In this document: one piece after another, positions 52,806-61,717 of the stretch
How the letters are laid out: every line of letters begins with the position of its first letter
How positions within the stretch are numbered: the first letter of the stretch is position 1
Source: RZYY01 sp036794825
Lineage (GTDB): Bacteria > Bacteroidota > Bacteroidia > Bacteroidales > 4484-276
Direction of reading: 5' to 3'
DNA: 64,000 nt
Assembly (NCBI GenBank): GCA_036794825.1
Contig: DAIRGA010000002.1
Coordinates: 176,003 to 240,002 of the forward strand
The notes under the pieces: generated by a model
The model's database searches: none
What the model was told of the DNA's origin: nothing
The model's input: only the letters and a program-made list of their open reading frames with translations
Position numbers and translations under genes: made by a program

Positions 52806-54419
52806 ATGAAGCAAATTGCCGGGAAATTTCCAGCATGGATCAGTCGCACAAACATTTATCTGTTTGGCCTGGCGCTGATGATGGTGGCTTTGCCGACCTC
52901 CAAATTTTTGATGAGTATAGCCCAGTTTATACTCATATTCAATTGGTTGCTTGATAAAAATGTTTTAGTAAAATTTCGCCGGTTCTTCGAAAATAAGCCG
53001 GCAATGGTGGTTTTCTCGGTTTTTTTCATTCATGTCATAGGGCTTTTGTGGACTTCGGATTTCAACTACGCCTGGAAGGATCTTCGCATAAAGCTGCCAC
53101 TGCTCGCGCTGCCGGTTATCATCTCCACCACACCCCGTCTGCAACGAAAGACATTCTTTAACCTGATGTTGCTTTTCATCGGAGCCAACCTTTTCGGATC
53201 TTTTTTCAGCATTGGCAAGTTGCTGACTCGAGAGGTATTCGAAATTCGCGATATTTCGGTTTTCATTTCACACATCCGATTTGCGCTGAATGTGTGCGTT
53301 GCAATTTTTACAGCGATTTATCTTTCGTTTCAAAAGAGATATTACCCTGCGGGATTTCGGTTTTTGTTGATGATCAGTGCTTTATGGTTGATTTTTTTTC
53401 TTGGATTGATGGAAGCGGTAACCGGGATTACCGTATTAGTAATCACAACGATGGTTTTACTTGCGATTTCGGTTTTTCAGCTTAGGCGTCTATCAATCAG
53501 GTTGTTAGTAACATTTTTTTTGATTGCAGTTCCGGTTTCTATTTTCCTCCATCTGCGTTCGTTACGAAACGAAATCGTTCCCAGGGAGCCGTTTTTTCAC
53601 GAAAATCTTGACAGTTTTACTAGCCGTGGTAATCCTTACTACCACGACAGCACCCTGATAGGGATCGAAAACGGGCACTGGGTGGGTCAATACCTGAACA
53701 TTGACGAACTGAAGGATGAATGGAATTTCCGCAGCAAAGTGCACTTCGATACGCTTGACCAGCGCGGGAACCCTGTCCGTTTTACCCTTATCCGCTATAT
53801 GACTTCAAAAGGGCTGCGCAAGGATGCGGATGGTGTAAATTCGATGACGATTGAGGATGTTCAGGCCATCGAATCTGGTGTGGCGAGCATCAACCAACTC
53901 ACGGAAACCAGCCTGAACCGGCGTCTAAAAACGGTTATCTGGGAAATCGAACTCTACCGGAATTCCGGTTACATCAGGGGGAAGTCTGTAACACAGAGGC
54001 TGGAATTCTGGCGCGCTGGAACCAGGATTATTGCCGAAAACTTCTGGCTTGGCGTGGGAACGGGCGACATTGACAGGGCTTTTAAAGAGATGTACCCCAA
54101 AATGCAAAGCCAGCTCCCCCCGGATCAGTGGTGGCGCACTCACAATCAATACCTTACGGTTTTTGCCACACTTGGCGTTTTTGGCTTTGCATGGTTCATC
54201 TTTGCGTTTTTCTGGCCCGGAATCCGGCTGAAAATGTTTGGAGATTATTTTTTCCTTACGTTCTTTTGCATCGCTGCACTGAGCATGATCACAGGCGATA
54301 CGCTGGATACGCAGGCCGGGGTAACGTTTTACTCTTTTTTTATGGTGATTTTTTTACTGGGAAGAGAAGAAAAGGACCCTCTACCCCGATCTAAACAACA
54401 AAATCCAGATAATCAATAG
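52806..54419 (+). CDS. O-antigen ligase family protein
   Basis: The product of about 537 residues starts MKQIAGKFPAWISRTNIYLF and has roughly ten membrane helices. A large extracytoplasmic loop (about residues 250-390) and the Wzy_C-type segment (RAGTRIIAENFWLGVGTGD, WWRTHNQYLTVFATLGVFG) follow, with the conserved Arg/His in THNQYL. It either ligates O-antigen to lipid A-core or polymerises repeat units; sequence does not decide. The operon continues with the lipid kinase 2 bp after the stop. Confidence 0.87.
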   Translation: MKQIAGKFPAWISRTNIYLFGLALMMVALPTSKFLMSIAQFILIFNWLLDKNVLVKFRRFFENKPAMVVFSVFFIHVIGLLWTSDFNYAWKDLRIKLPLLALPVIISTTPRLQRKTFFNLMLLFIGANLFGSFFSIGKLLTREVFEIRDISVFISHIRFALNVCVAIFTAIYLSFQKRYYPAGFRFLLMISALWLIFFLGLMEAVTGITVLVITTMVLLAISVFQLRRLSIRLLVTFFLIAVPVSIFLHLRSLRNEIVPREPFFHENLDSFTSRGNPYYHDSTLIGIENGHWVGQYLNIDELKDEWNFRSKVHFDTLDQRGNPVRFTLIRYMTSKGLRKDADGVNSMTIEDVQAIESGVASINQLTETSLNRRLKTVIWEIELYRNSGYIRGKSVTQRLEFWRAGTRIIAENFWLGVGTGDIDRAFKEMYPKMQSQLPPDQWWRTHNQYLTVFATLGVFGFAWFIFAFFWPGIRLKMFGDYFFLTFFCIAALSMITGDTLDTQAGVTFYSFFMVIFLLGREEKDPLPRSKQQNPDNQ

Positions 54420-54421
54420 CG

Positions 54422-55369
54422 ATGGTGGTAAATGAAGAACTGAAAAACAGGTGGTTTGCCGTAGTGAATCCACATGCCGGCAACCGCTCTATCGGCAAAG
54501 AATGGGAAAACATTCACAGAACGCTGATGCGCAGTGGGCTGGAGTTTGATTTTGTTTTGACAGAACGTCCCCTGCAAGCCATCGAACTGACCGGTAACGC
54601 TCTGATGGCGGGCTACCGGAAGTTTCTGGCAATTGGCGGGGATGGCACATTAAACGAAGTAGCCCATGCCATGCTTGGGTTTGAAGGGTATCGGGCTTCG
54701 GAGTACCTGCTTGGATTGATTCCTGCCGGAACCGGAAACGACTGGGGAAGGATGTTCAATATTCCCAAAAAGAGCGCTGCTGCCATTCAGACCATTGTGA
54801 ATGGAAAAGAGTTTGTGCAGGATGTTGGTTTAATCACATACTTCGACAGCGGTCATCAGAAGAAACGATACTTTGTGAACATCGCCGGGATGGGCTTTGA
54901 TGCAATGGTAGCTCAAAAAACCAACAAACAAAAAGCGGAAGGAAAGGGAAATGCGCTGTCGTACCTTGTAAACATGGTAACCAGCCTGTTTCAGTACCAA
55001 CCACGAATTATCCAGGTTGAAATTGATGAGAAAAAGTACAATTTCAACACCTTCAGCATGAGTGTCGGCATTTGCAAATACAACGGCGGCGGCATGATGC
55101 AACTGCCCAATGCCATTCCCGATGATGGCCTGCTCGACATTACCATCATCAAAAAGATTGGACTGGGAACGGTGATTGCTCAACTTCGGAACTTGTACAC
55201 CGGCCAGTTTATTAAACATCCGAAGGTGGCCACTTTCACGGCACGAAACGTAAAAATTTCGGCCAAAAAGCCCGGATTTATGATGGAAGCTGATGGTGAA
55301 AGCCTCGGACATGCGCCATTTGAAGTAACCATTCTTCCGCTGGCGCTGAGGGTGGTTGTTGGGGATTGA
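54422..55369 (+). CDS. Diacylglycerol-kinase-family lipid kinase (YegS/BmrU-like)
   Basis: The 315-residue product starts with the DAGK catalytic segment (WFAVVNPHAGNRSIGKEW, FLAIGGDGTLNEVAHAM, LGLIPAGTGNDWGRMF), the GGDGT and GTGND motifs of the family. The C-terminal beta-sandwich is also present. It phosphorylates diacylglycerol, ceramide-like or other lipids. With O-antigen ligase upstream it may recycle a lipid intermediate, but that is inference from position. Confidence 0.93.
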   Translation: MVVNEELKNRWFAVVNPHAGNRSIGKEWENIHRTLMRSGLEFDFVLTERPLQAIELTGNALMAGYRKFLAIGGDGTLNEVAHAMLGFEGYRASEYLLGLIPAGTGNDWGRMFNIPKKSAAAIQTIVNGKEFVQDVGLITYFDSGHQKKRYFVNIAGMGFDAMVAQKTNKQKAEGKGNALSYLVNMVTSLFQYQPRIIQVEIDEKKYNFNTFSMSVGICKYNGGGMMQLPNAIPDDGLLDITIIKKIGLGTVIAQLRNLYTGQFIKHPKVATFTARNVKISAKKPGFMMEADGESLGHAPFEVTILPLALRVVVGD

Positions 55370-55402
55370 TTGGTACAGTATTCAGATTTAATCAACAGTT
55401 TA

Positions 55403-55434
55403 TTGATTCTTAGCTTGCAAATCAGTAAATTTGC
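55403..55434 (+). promoter_or_regulatory. Bacteroidetes-type promoter for the restriction-modification pair
   Basis: ATTG at 55403-55406 and TAAATTTG at 55427-55434 with 20 nt between, and the ATG at 55454. The -7 box is exact, the -33 box has one mismatch. Confidence 0.5.
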
Positions 55435-55453
55435 ATTCTCAAAAACAACAACC

Positions 55454-56365
55454 ATGGCATCCGGTAAACAAAAGAATTTGCAATTGCAACCTTACCCAAG
55501 ATCAGGAACCAGTTTGCTGTCAGCGGATTATCTCTATCCAAAAAAGAATCCACCATTTGAAATCAGCCTTCTTGACAGCGCCGTTGATAATGCCTTCCAA
55601 AGATGTTTAAGGAATAAAAGAGGCGAGTTCAAAACAATGACTTCTGACCCAAAAATGCTTGTTCAACAAACCCTTAAACACCTGAAGGAAAGAAGCGACC
55701 CTATTTTAAGCCCCTATTTCCTGAGTTTACTTGATGTTGAAAACATTTTTGAGCTTGATGCTGTAAGTTATGAAATGCAAAGACACCGCATGACGATTGG
55801 TGTTTTTTACCAGTTTTTGATTCTTGAGCTAATGAGAAATTCATGGCCGGTATTTGATGCTTCGCGAGAAGGAGATATTGTTGCTGATATAGAAACACCG
55901 GGATTTGATGCCGGAGTCAGGCTTTATATTTCAGTAAAAAAATCAAAAGATACGGTTGGCGGCCAGGATGTGGGAGGAGTAATCAGAAGATTGGAAGGCG
56001 AAGCCAAAGCAGAGAAAAACTTGAATCGCCCCTATCTTTGCGTGATTGGCATTGCAACGCCTCCAAAAGGGAAACTGAAAGGATATGACGACAGGTCCAT
56101 CCGGACAACCAACACAGGTGGAACCTACTCATTGAACTGCGAATTCTGGGGGCCTGGTTTCCTATTCCCCTTTGTATCGGGCCACTCTGCTTTGGAAATT
56201 TACCAAAGAAGCATAAAACGGATTTCGGATTTTCTTCCTTTCTTAAGCATTAACCACAAAAGAGAATGTTCCGAGCTTTTGAAAGTTGAGCTAATAAAAC
56301 TGGATTTGATAAATTCGGAAAACAAAATTGACATCTCAAAATTTTTAAACTACATTGTTGATTAA
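55454..56365 (+). CDS. Putative type II restriction endonuclease
   Basis: The product of about 303 residues does not match a family I can name, but it has a PD-(D/E)xK-like centre: FDASREGDIVADIETPGFDAG, then the strand RLYISVKKSKDTVGG that carries the SVKK lysine pair. A helical N-terminus and a C-terminal arm flank it. It directly precedes and overlaps (by 11 bp) a DNA methyltransferase gene, the arrangement expected for a restriction-modification pair. Alternative: a DNA-repair or phage-defence nuclease with the same fold. A recognition sequence cannot be predicted. Confidence 0.65.
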   Translation: MASGKQKNLQLQPYPRSGTSLLSADYLYPKKNPPFEISLLDSAVDNAFQRCLRNKRGEFKTMTSDPKMLVQQTLKHLKERSDPILSPYFLSLLDVENIFELDAVSYEMQRHRMTIGVFYQFLILELMRNSWPVFDASREGDIVADIETPGFDAGVRLYISVKKSKDTVGGQDVGGVIRRLEGEAKAEKNLNRPYLCVIGIATPPKGKLKGYDDRSIRTTNTGGTYSLNCEFWGPGFLFPFVSGHSALEIYQRSIKRISDFLPFLSINHKRECSELLKVELIKLDLINSENKIDISKFLNYIVD

Positions 56366-57269
56366 CAATTCTCTACATACAGAAAAGAACAGTTGCAGGA
56401 TAATTTGTGGCGATAGTCGCAACATTTTACCGACTCTTGAAGAGAAGGCAGATTTGATTGTTACTTCCCCACCTTATGCTGATGCAAGGAAAAAGCATTA
56501 CGACAGCATTGACCCGGATGAATTTGCCGATTGGTTCCTTTCGTTTCATGAAGCTTTTTGGAATTCGTTGAAAGATGATGGCAGTCTGGTGATAAATATC
56601 AAAGACAAAGTTGTTGATGGAGTGAAACACAGGTATGTGTGGAAAACAATTGACTTGCTTGCGGATAACGGCTGGTACTGTGTCGAGGATTATATCTGGC
56701 ATAAAACTAACCCCATGCCGGGATACTGGCCAACAAGACTAAGAGATGGATGGGAATACTGCTTTCACCTTGCAAAATCAAAGAATCCATATATGGATCA
56801 ATGGGGAGTGGCTGTGCCGGTTGGTGATTGGGTAAACAAGAGGTTGCAGAAATTAGGAGAGAATGATCAGTCGAGGCACAATTCTGTGAATTCCAGCGGC
56901 TTCGGAAGAGACATTTCGAAATGGGTAGGGAAAAAGGAAGTTCTACCCTCCAACGTTTTATCAATTCCGTTAGTTGGAAAAAATAAAGGACATCCTGCAG
57001 TTTTTCCGGTTGAATTACCAGCATTTTTTATCAAACTTTTGTCCCGCGAAAACCAACTGATCATTGATCCATTTGGCGGGAGCGGTTCCACAGGCATTGC
57101 TGCGTTAACCAACAACCGTAATTGTATTCTGATTGACAACAATCCAGCCTATTGCGAACTTGCCAAAAAACGCCTGCAATCCGAGGCTGGCGGTCTTTTC
57201 AGTGAAATTTCCCTACTTAACCAAAAGCCTCCTCAAAACGAGATATTTAGCTCCAAATCAGCGGTATAA
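56355..57269 (+). CDS. DNA (N4-cytosine or N6-adenine) methyltransferase, beta class
   Basis: The 304-residue product has the catalytic motif as TSPPYADARKKHY near the start and the SAM-binding motif as IDPFGGSGSTGIAAL near the end. This order defines the beta class. SPPY favours N4-cytosine over N6-adenine. The first in-frame ATG lies after the catalytic motif, so translation must begin at a TTG (56355 or 56358). That start overlaps the endonuclease gene's end by 11 bp, so methylase and endonuclease are coupled. Methylation would protect the host from the neighbouring endonuclease. Confidence 0.88.
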   Translation: MLINNSLHTEKNSCRIICGDSRNILPTLEEKADLIVTSPPYADARKKHYDSIDPDEFADWFLSFHEAFWNSLKDDGSLVINIKDKVVDGVKHRYVWKTIDLLADNGWYCVEDYIWHKTNPMPGYWPTRLRDGWEYCFHLAKSKNPYMDQWGVAVPVGDWVNKRLQKLGENDQSRHNSVNSSGFGRDISKWVGKKEVLPSNVLSIPLVGKNKGHPAVFPVELPAFFIKLLSRENQLIIDPFGGSGSTGIAALTNNRNCILIDNNPAYCELAKKRLQSEAGGLFSEISLLNQKPPQNEIFSSKSAV

Positions 57270-57369
57270 CCCCTAGGCTTGCCTTAAACTTAATTCCGCC
57301 AGCCTTTAACTGAACTTATTGCTATTAGTAGTTTGAAAAGCAGATATTTGGGCGTCCAATTCACTGTTT

Positions 57370-59835
57370 ATGCAGAGGTTGATTGTTTTAAATATTATCA
57401 GTCTCATTATTCTGTTAATACCCGCCCGGCTTGTAGGGCAGATATTACCGGAAGAGGCAGCAAAAGTTGCCAGCCATTTTATAGCCTCAAAATCTGAAAT
57501 CCCGCAACAAAAATTGTTGGATAACAAAATAGCGCAAACTTACACCCATTGCGTGGATGGGGTTACTCTCTGGTACATTTTCAATCTCGCGGAAGGGGGA
57601 TTTGTTATCACCTCCGCAGATAAGCGGATTTTTCCGGTTCTTGCATGGTCGTCGGTAGGAGAGTTTGATCCTTCTTCAATCCCCGAAAACTGTGCAGTTT
57701 GGATGACTTGGTATGAAAAACAGATTTTGCAACTGAAGAATGATTCTCAGGCTAAAGCATTTGATTTTGAAAATGATTGGTTGATTTTACTTGAAAACAC
57801 TTCAAAAAGTAGCTTATCGGAAGGTATTCAGCCACTGCTGACAGCCAAATGGGATCAGGGAGAATTTTTCAATGCATTGTGTCCCGAAGATCCCGACGGT
57901 ATTAACGGTCATGTTCCGGTGGGCTGCGTGGCCGTGGCAATGGCGCAGATCATGTATTATTACAGGTTTCCGGAGCAGGGAAAGGGATTCCATTCTTACA
58001 CACCGGCATACAACAACGGGATTTATGGTCTTCAGTATGCTGATTTCGCAAATACAAGCTATCAGTGGAATCAGATGGTGGATCAATGTCTGACTGATAA
58101 TCATGCAGTGGCTGAGTTGTGCTACCATGCAGCAGTGGCGGTGAATATGGCTTTTACTCCAATGTCATCGGGAGCAAATGTTACCAGTGCAGCCACAGCT
58201 ATGTATCAGCATTTCAATTATTTGCCCAACAGTCAGGTCGTATTAAGACAGAATGCCGGAGGTTATGAACTCTGGCAGCAGATGATTGTAAACAACCTTG
58301 AAAATGGTCAGCCGTTGTTATATTTCAGCAATAACGGGTTTCAGGGTCATGCTTATGTATGTGATGGCTATGCTGACTCGGTACATTTTCATTTTAACTG
58401 GGGGTGGTCGGGAAACCATAATGGCTTTTATTACATTGATGAACTGATTCCCGGCGGCATCGATCTTACGCAGAACCAGGGTGGCATCTTCAACATTTAC
58501 CCTGATACCACACTGTTTGACTACCCTGCATTTTGCCAGGAAGGAAAGCTGCTGACCTCTTCCATCGGAAGTCTGACCGATGGCAGCGGTCCTCTGAATT
58601 ACCAGAACGGTACTTCCTGTTCGTGGCTGATCAAACCGGATGATCCTGATATGACCAACCTCAGGTTGGATTTTTCGATGTTCGATCTCAACCCAGGAAG
58701 TGATTTCCTTTTCGTTTATAATGGTGAAAACATTAACGCACCACTTCTTGGTAGTTTTTCCGGCAACACATTGCCGCCGGTAATCATCTCTGCACAGCCC
58801 TCTCTTTTTCTCCGTCTTGAAACTTCTGAAACTATGACCGGAAAAGGATTTCAGGCGAATTATCATGCTTTTAGCCTACCCTTTTGCCAGGGCTTAACCG
58901 TGATCTCTTCCCCGGAGGGCACTTTCAACGACGGAAGCGACTACTTCAATTACTCCAATAAAATGGACTGCTCCTGGTTGCTTGCGCCCGAAGTTCCGAT
59001 ATATGACTCGGTTGAGAAAATCATTATACGTTTTACAGGGTTCAACCTGGCATCGGGCGATACGCTTTTTGTCCATGATGGCAGCGATTATTCCTCACCA
59101 CTCCTTGCCTCACATTCCGGAAACGAATTGCCACCTGAGTTTACATCATCAGGACAAAAACTATTCTTCAACTTCCGTACTAACGAAAACGACTCTGCCT
59201 CTGGCTGGGAGATGAATTACACACCCGTTCCGCCGGTTTATTGCACCGACACAACGGTTTTGACAGAATCGTTCGGAATCATTGAAGATGGCAGCGGCGA
59301 CAAGCATTACAACGCCAACACTTTTTGTCACTGGAAAATTCAAGTCCCCGAAGCTGAATTCGTAACCATTGAGTTCACCAAAGTTGACATGGAGTTGAAT
59401 TATGATTATGTGCTGATCCGCGATCTTAACAAACCCTATTCTGCGCCGGTGAGAATAACAGGGAATACCATCCCCCCACCATTTACCATCAGCTCGAATC
59501 GCGTTTTGATCACCTTCTTCTCCGACCATCTTAAAAACCATGCTGGCTGGGAATTGCAATATCATGCTTCGGCTGAGAGCATTACCAGCAGGTTCTTACA
59601 TCATTTTGCCGTTTACCCCAATCCTGTAACTGATGTATTGGTAATTCGTCAAAAAACCAATGAACTGAATGACTTCACCTGCACTATCTTCGATTTGCAG
59701 GGAAAAGAACTTTTTACAAATCAGCAGGCTTTTTCGGAACTTGCATTGAATTTGAAAAATTTTCAAAAGGGTGTTTATCTGCTCGAAATCAATGTCGGAC
59801 AGCAAATAATACATTATAAAATTATTAAGCTTTAA
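57370..59835 (+). CDS. Secreted C10-family cysteine peptidase with CUB-like domains and T9SS domain
   Basis: The 821-residue product has a signal peptide, an SpeB-like propeptide (VAKVASHFIAS, FVITSADKRIFPVLAWSS) and the C10 peptidase domain. The catalytic Cys is C186 in PVGCVAVAMAQIMYYY and His is H327 in GFQGHAYVCDGY, followed by HFNWGWSGNHNGFYYID. Three CUB-like domains follow (about 385-490, 500-620 and 625-735). The last ~75 residues are a type A sorting domain (FAVYPNPVTDVLVI to HYKIIKL). This is a streptopain-type protease exported by the type IX system. Proprotein cleavage by itself is usual for the family. Confidence 0.9.
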   Translation: MQRLIVLNIISLIILLIPARLVGQILPEEAAKVASHFIASKSEIPQQKLLDNKIAQTYTHCVDGVTLWYIFNLAEGGFVITSADKRIFPVLAWSSVGEFDPSSIPENCAVWMTWYEKQILQLKNDSQAKAFDFENDWLILLENTSKSSLSEGIQPLLTAKWDQGEFFNALCPEDPDGINGHVPVGCVAVAMAQIMYYYRFPEQGKGFHSYTPAYNNGIYGLQYADFANTSYQWNQMVDQCLTDNHAVAELCYHAAVAVNMAFTPMSSGANVTSAATAMYQHFNYLPNSQVVLRQNAGGYELWQQMIVNNLENGQPLLYFSNNGFQGHAYVCDGYADSVHFHFNWGWSGNHNGFYYIDELIPGGIDLTQNQGGIFNIYPDTTLFDYPAFCQEGKLLTSSIGSLTDGSGPLNYQNGTSCSWLIKPDDPDMTNLRLDFSMFDLNPGSDFLFVYNGENINAPLLGSFSGNTLPPVIISAQPSLFLRLETSETMTGKGFQANYHAFSLPFCQGLTVISSPEGTFNDGSDYFNYSNKMDCSWLLAPEVPIYDSVEKIIIRFTGFNLASGDTLFVHDGSDYSSPLLASHSGNELPPEFTSSGQKLFFNFRTNENDSASGWEMNYTPVPPVYCTDTTVLTESFGIIEDGSGDKHYNANTFCHWKIQVPEAEFVTIEFTKVDMELNYDYVLIRDLNKPYSAPVRITGNTIPPPFTISSNRVLITFFSDHLKNHAGWELQYHASAESITSRFLHHFAVYPNPVTDVLVIRQKTNELNDFTCTIFDLQGKELFTNQQAFSELALNLKNFQKGVYLLEINVGQQIIHYKIIKL

Positions 59836-59845
59836 TTTTTATCTT

Positions 59846-61705
59846 ATGAAACAAATTTACCTCTTTGTTCTGATCCTTGTAATGGGTTCTGCATCTTTTG
59901 CAGATGAAAAAGACCCTGTGGCTGTGGATGATTACACTCAAACCCTTGCCATGCAGCTAATCGAAATTCGAGTGTTGGAAAATGACTATTCCTATGAAAA
60001 CAATCCCGTTCGAATAATATCGGTAACGGGGACAACCAACGGTTCTTTTACATTTAATGATTCCGTTATTTACTATACGCCAAAAAAGTACTTTAGGGGT
60101 ATTGACTCACTTCGGTACCGAATTAGAGACCTTGAAAACGGACTTTTTTCAAACTTTGCAAAAGTTTTTATTAACGTAGAGAACAACGGCTTTGATTTTA
60201 TTGACTTAAATCAGGTAAATTGTCGCATAAATGCTGACGGAATGCAATTTACGGATGGCCGTGGCAATGCAACATTTGAAGTACCCAAAGGATCAGGACT
60301 AATGAGCATTGACTCAAAAACAATCTGGATAGGGGGATTTAATGCAGAGAATAATGAATTGCATTTTGCAGGTGATATATATAGATTTTCGAATTTTATT
60401 GATTTTTACTCTGGTCCAATTACCGACTCTGCTTTTATTGATATTGATTTCGACATAAAATGGAACAGGGTATGGAAATTAAGCAGACAAGAAATAGATA
60501 ACCATCGAAACAATTGGGGGCAACCAGGCTACGAACCAATAGAGAATATTAAGAAGTGGCCGGGAAATGGAAATGTCGAAATTGGTCAGGCAGCTAATAT
60601 TGCACCTTATTATGATTGGGATGGAGATGGTTATTATGATCCTTTACAGGGTGATTTTCCACTAATTAAAGGTGATCAATCGGTTTATTTAGTTTATAAC
60701 GATGGACGTCCACATTTATCGAGTGGAGGCAAACCTTTAGGTATTGAAATTCATGCACAATATTTTGCTTATGATAATCCTGATGACTCGGCAGTCAGTT
60801 ACACAACTTTTGGTAAAATTGATATAATAAACAGGTCTTCATTCAATTATTATAATTTGATCTTAGCTTTTCATGTAACTTATTGGCTTGGATTTGCTTA
60901 TGATGATTTTATGGGATGTGATACGGTGCTAAACTCCGCATATGTTTACAACTCACAACCTATAGATGGCAGCGGTGATGAAAGCACTTACGGAAATCAT
61001 CCACCTGCACAAGCGTTTACATTACTTAACAGGGAAATGCATGGATTCATGACATTTGGCTTTGCTTCACCAACGGTTCCATATCAGGTAACACCATCTA
61101 ATTCAAATGAATATTATAACTATATGAATTGTTTTTGGCTTGATTCTTCCCATTTGACCTATGGTGGGAATGGTTGGGGAGGTAGTCAAAATGTAAATCA
61201 CTTTTTTTCAGGAAATCCTCACATTGGCGAGGGATGGAATGATGCATTAGATTTTTCACCTGAATGGTACCGAAGGGGCTTGATTATTACGGAACCGCAG
61301 GATTTTTACTCAGGTGATACATTAACCTTAGATTTTGCATTGGTTTTTGCTCGGGATTATTACGGAGACAATCTTTCAAGCGTTGCATTACTAAAAGAAC
61401 GTATCCATGATGTCAGGGATTTTTATCAAGAATCATCGGGGGTTGAACAAATTGCAACTAAGCCTTTGACAATGAGTATTTTTCCAAATCCGTTTTCTGA
61501 TGTTCTTTACCTCAAAACAGGGTTGACAGATGATATCATTTTCTGGTCAGTTTATGATGTTCTTGGCAACCTTATTTGCAGTGAAAAAGTGAGAAACGAG
61601 CAAATATTGTCATTAAAATTGGGGCATTTGAAGGCAGGATGTTATTTTTTAACATTAAGTAATGAGAAGTCACAATGGAAGCAAAAAATTATGAAAACGA
61701 AATGA
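59846..61705 (+). CDS. T9SS-sorted protein with N-terminal Ig-like domain (paralogue 1)
   Basis: The 619-residue product has a signal peptide (MKQIYLFVLILVMGSASFA), then an Ig-like/Big_9 domain (DPVAVDDYTQTL, VLENDYSYENNP, GIDSLRYRIRDLENGL). A long middle region with calcium-site-like DWDGDGYYDPLQGDFPLIKGDQ follows, and a type A sorting domain (SIFPNPFSDVLYLKTG). It is a paralogue of the next gene, 12 bp away. Coding DNA here is visibly AT-richer than in that neighbour. Function unknown. Confidence 0.82.
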   Translation: MKQIYLFVLILVMGSASFADEKDPVAVDDYTQTLAMQLIEIRVLENDYSYENNPVRIISVTGTTNGSFTFNDSVIYYTPKKYFRGIDSLRYRIRDLENGLFSNFAKVFINVENNGFDFIDLNQVNCRINADGMQFTDGRGNATFEVPKGSGLMSIDSKTIWIGGFNAENNELHFAGDIYRFSNFIDFYSGPITDSAFIDIDFDIKWNRVWKLSRQEIDNHRNNWGQPGYEPIENIKKWPGNGNVEIGQAANIAPYYDWDGDGYYDPLQGDFPLIKGDQSVYLVYNDGRPHLSSGGKPLGIEIHAQYFAYDNPDDSAVSYTTFGKIDIINRSSFNYYNLILAFHVTYWLGFAYDDFMGCDTVLNSAYVYNSQPIDGSGDESTYGNHPPAQAFTLLNREMHGFMTFGFASPTVPYQVTPSNSNEYYNYMNCFWLDSSHLTYGGNGWGGSQNVNHFFSGNPHIGEGWNDALDFSPEWYRRGLIITEPQDFYSGDTLTLDFALVFARDYYGDNLSSVALLKERIHDVRDFYQESSGVEQIATKPLTMSIFPNPFSDVLYLKTGLTDDIIFWSVYDVLGNLICSEKVRNEQILSLKLGHLKAGCYFLTLSNEKSQWKQKIMKTK

Positions 61706-61717
61706 TAAATCAAAATT

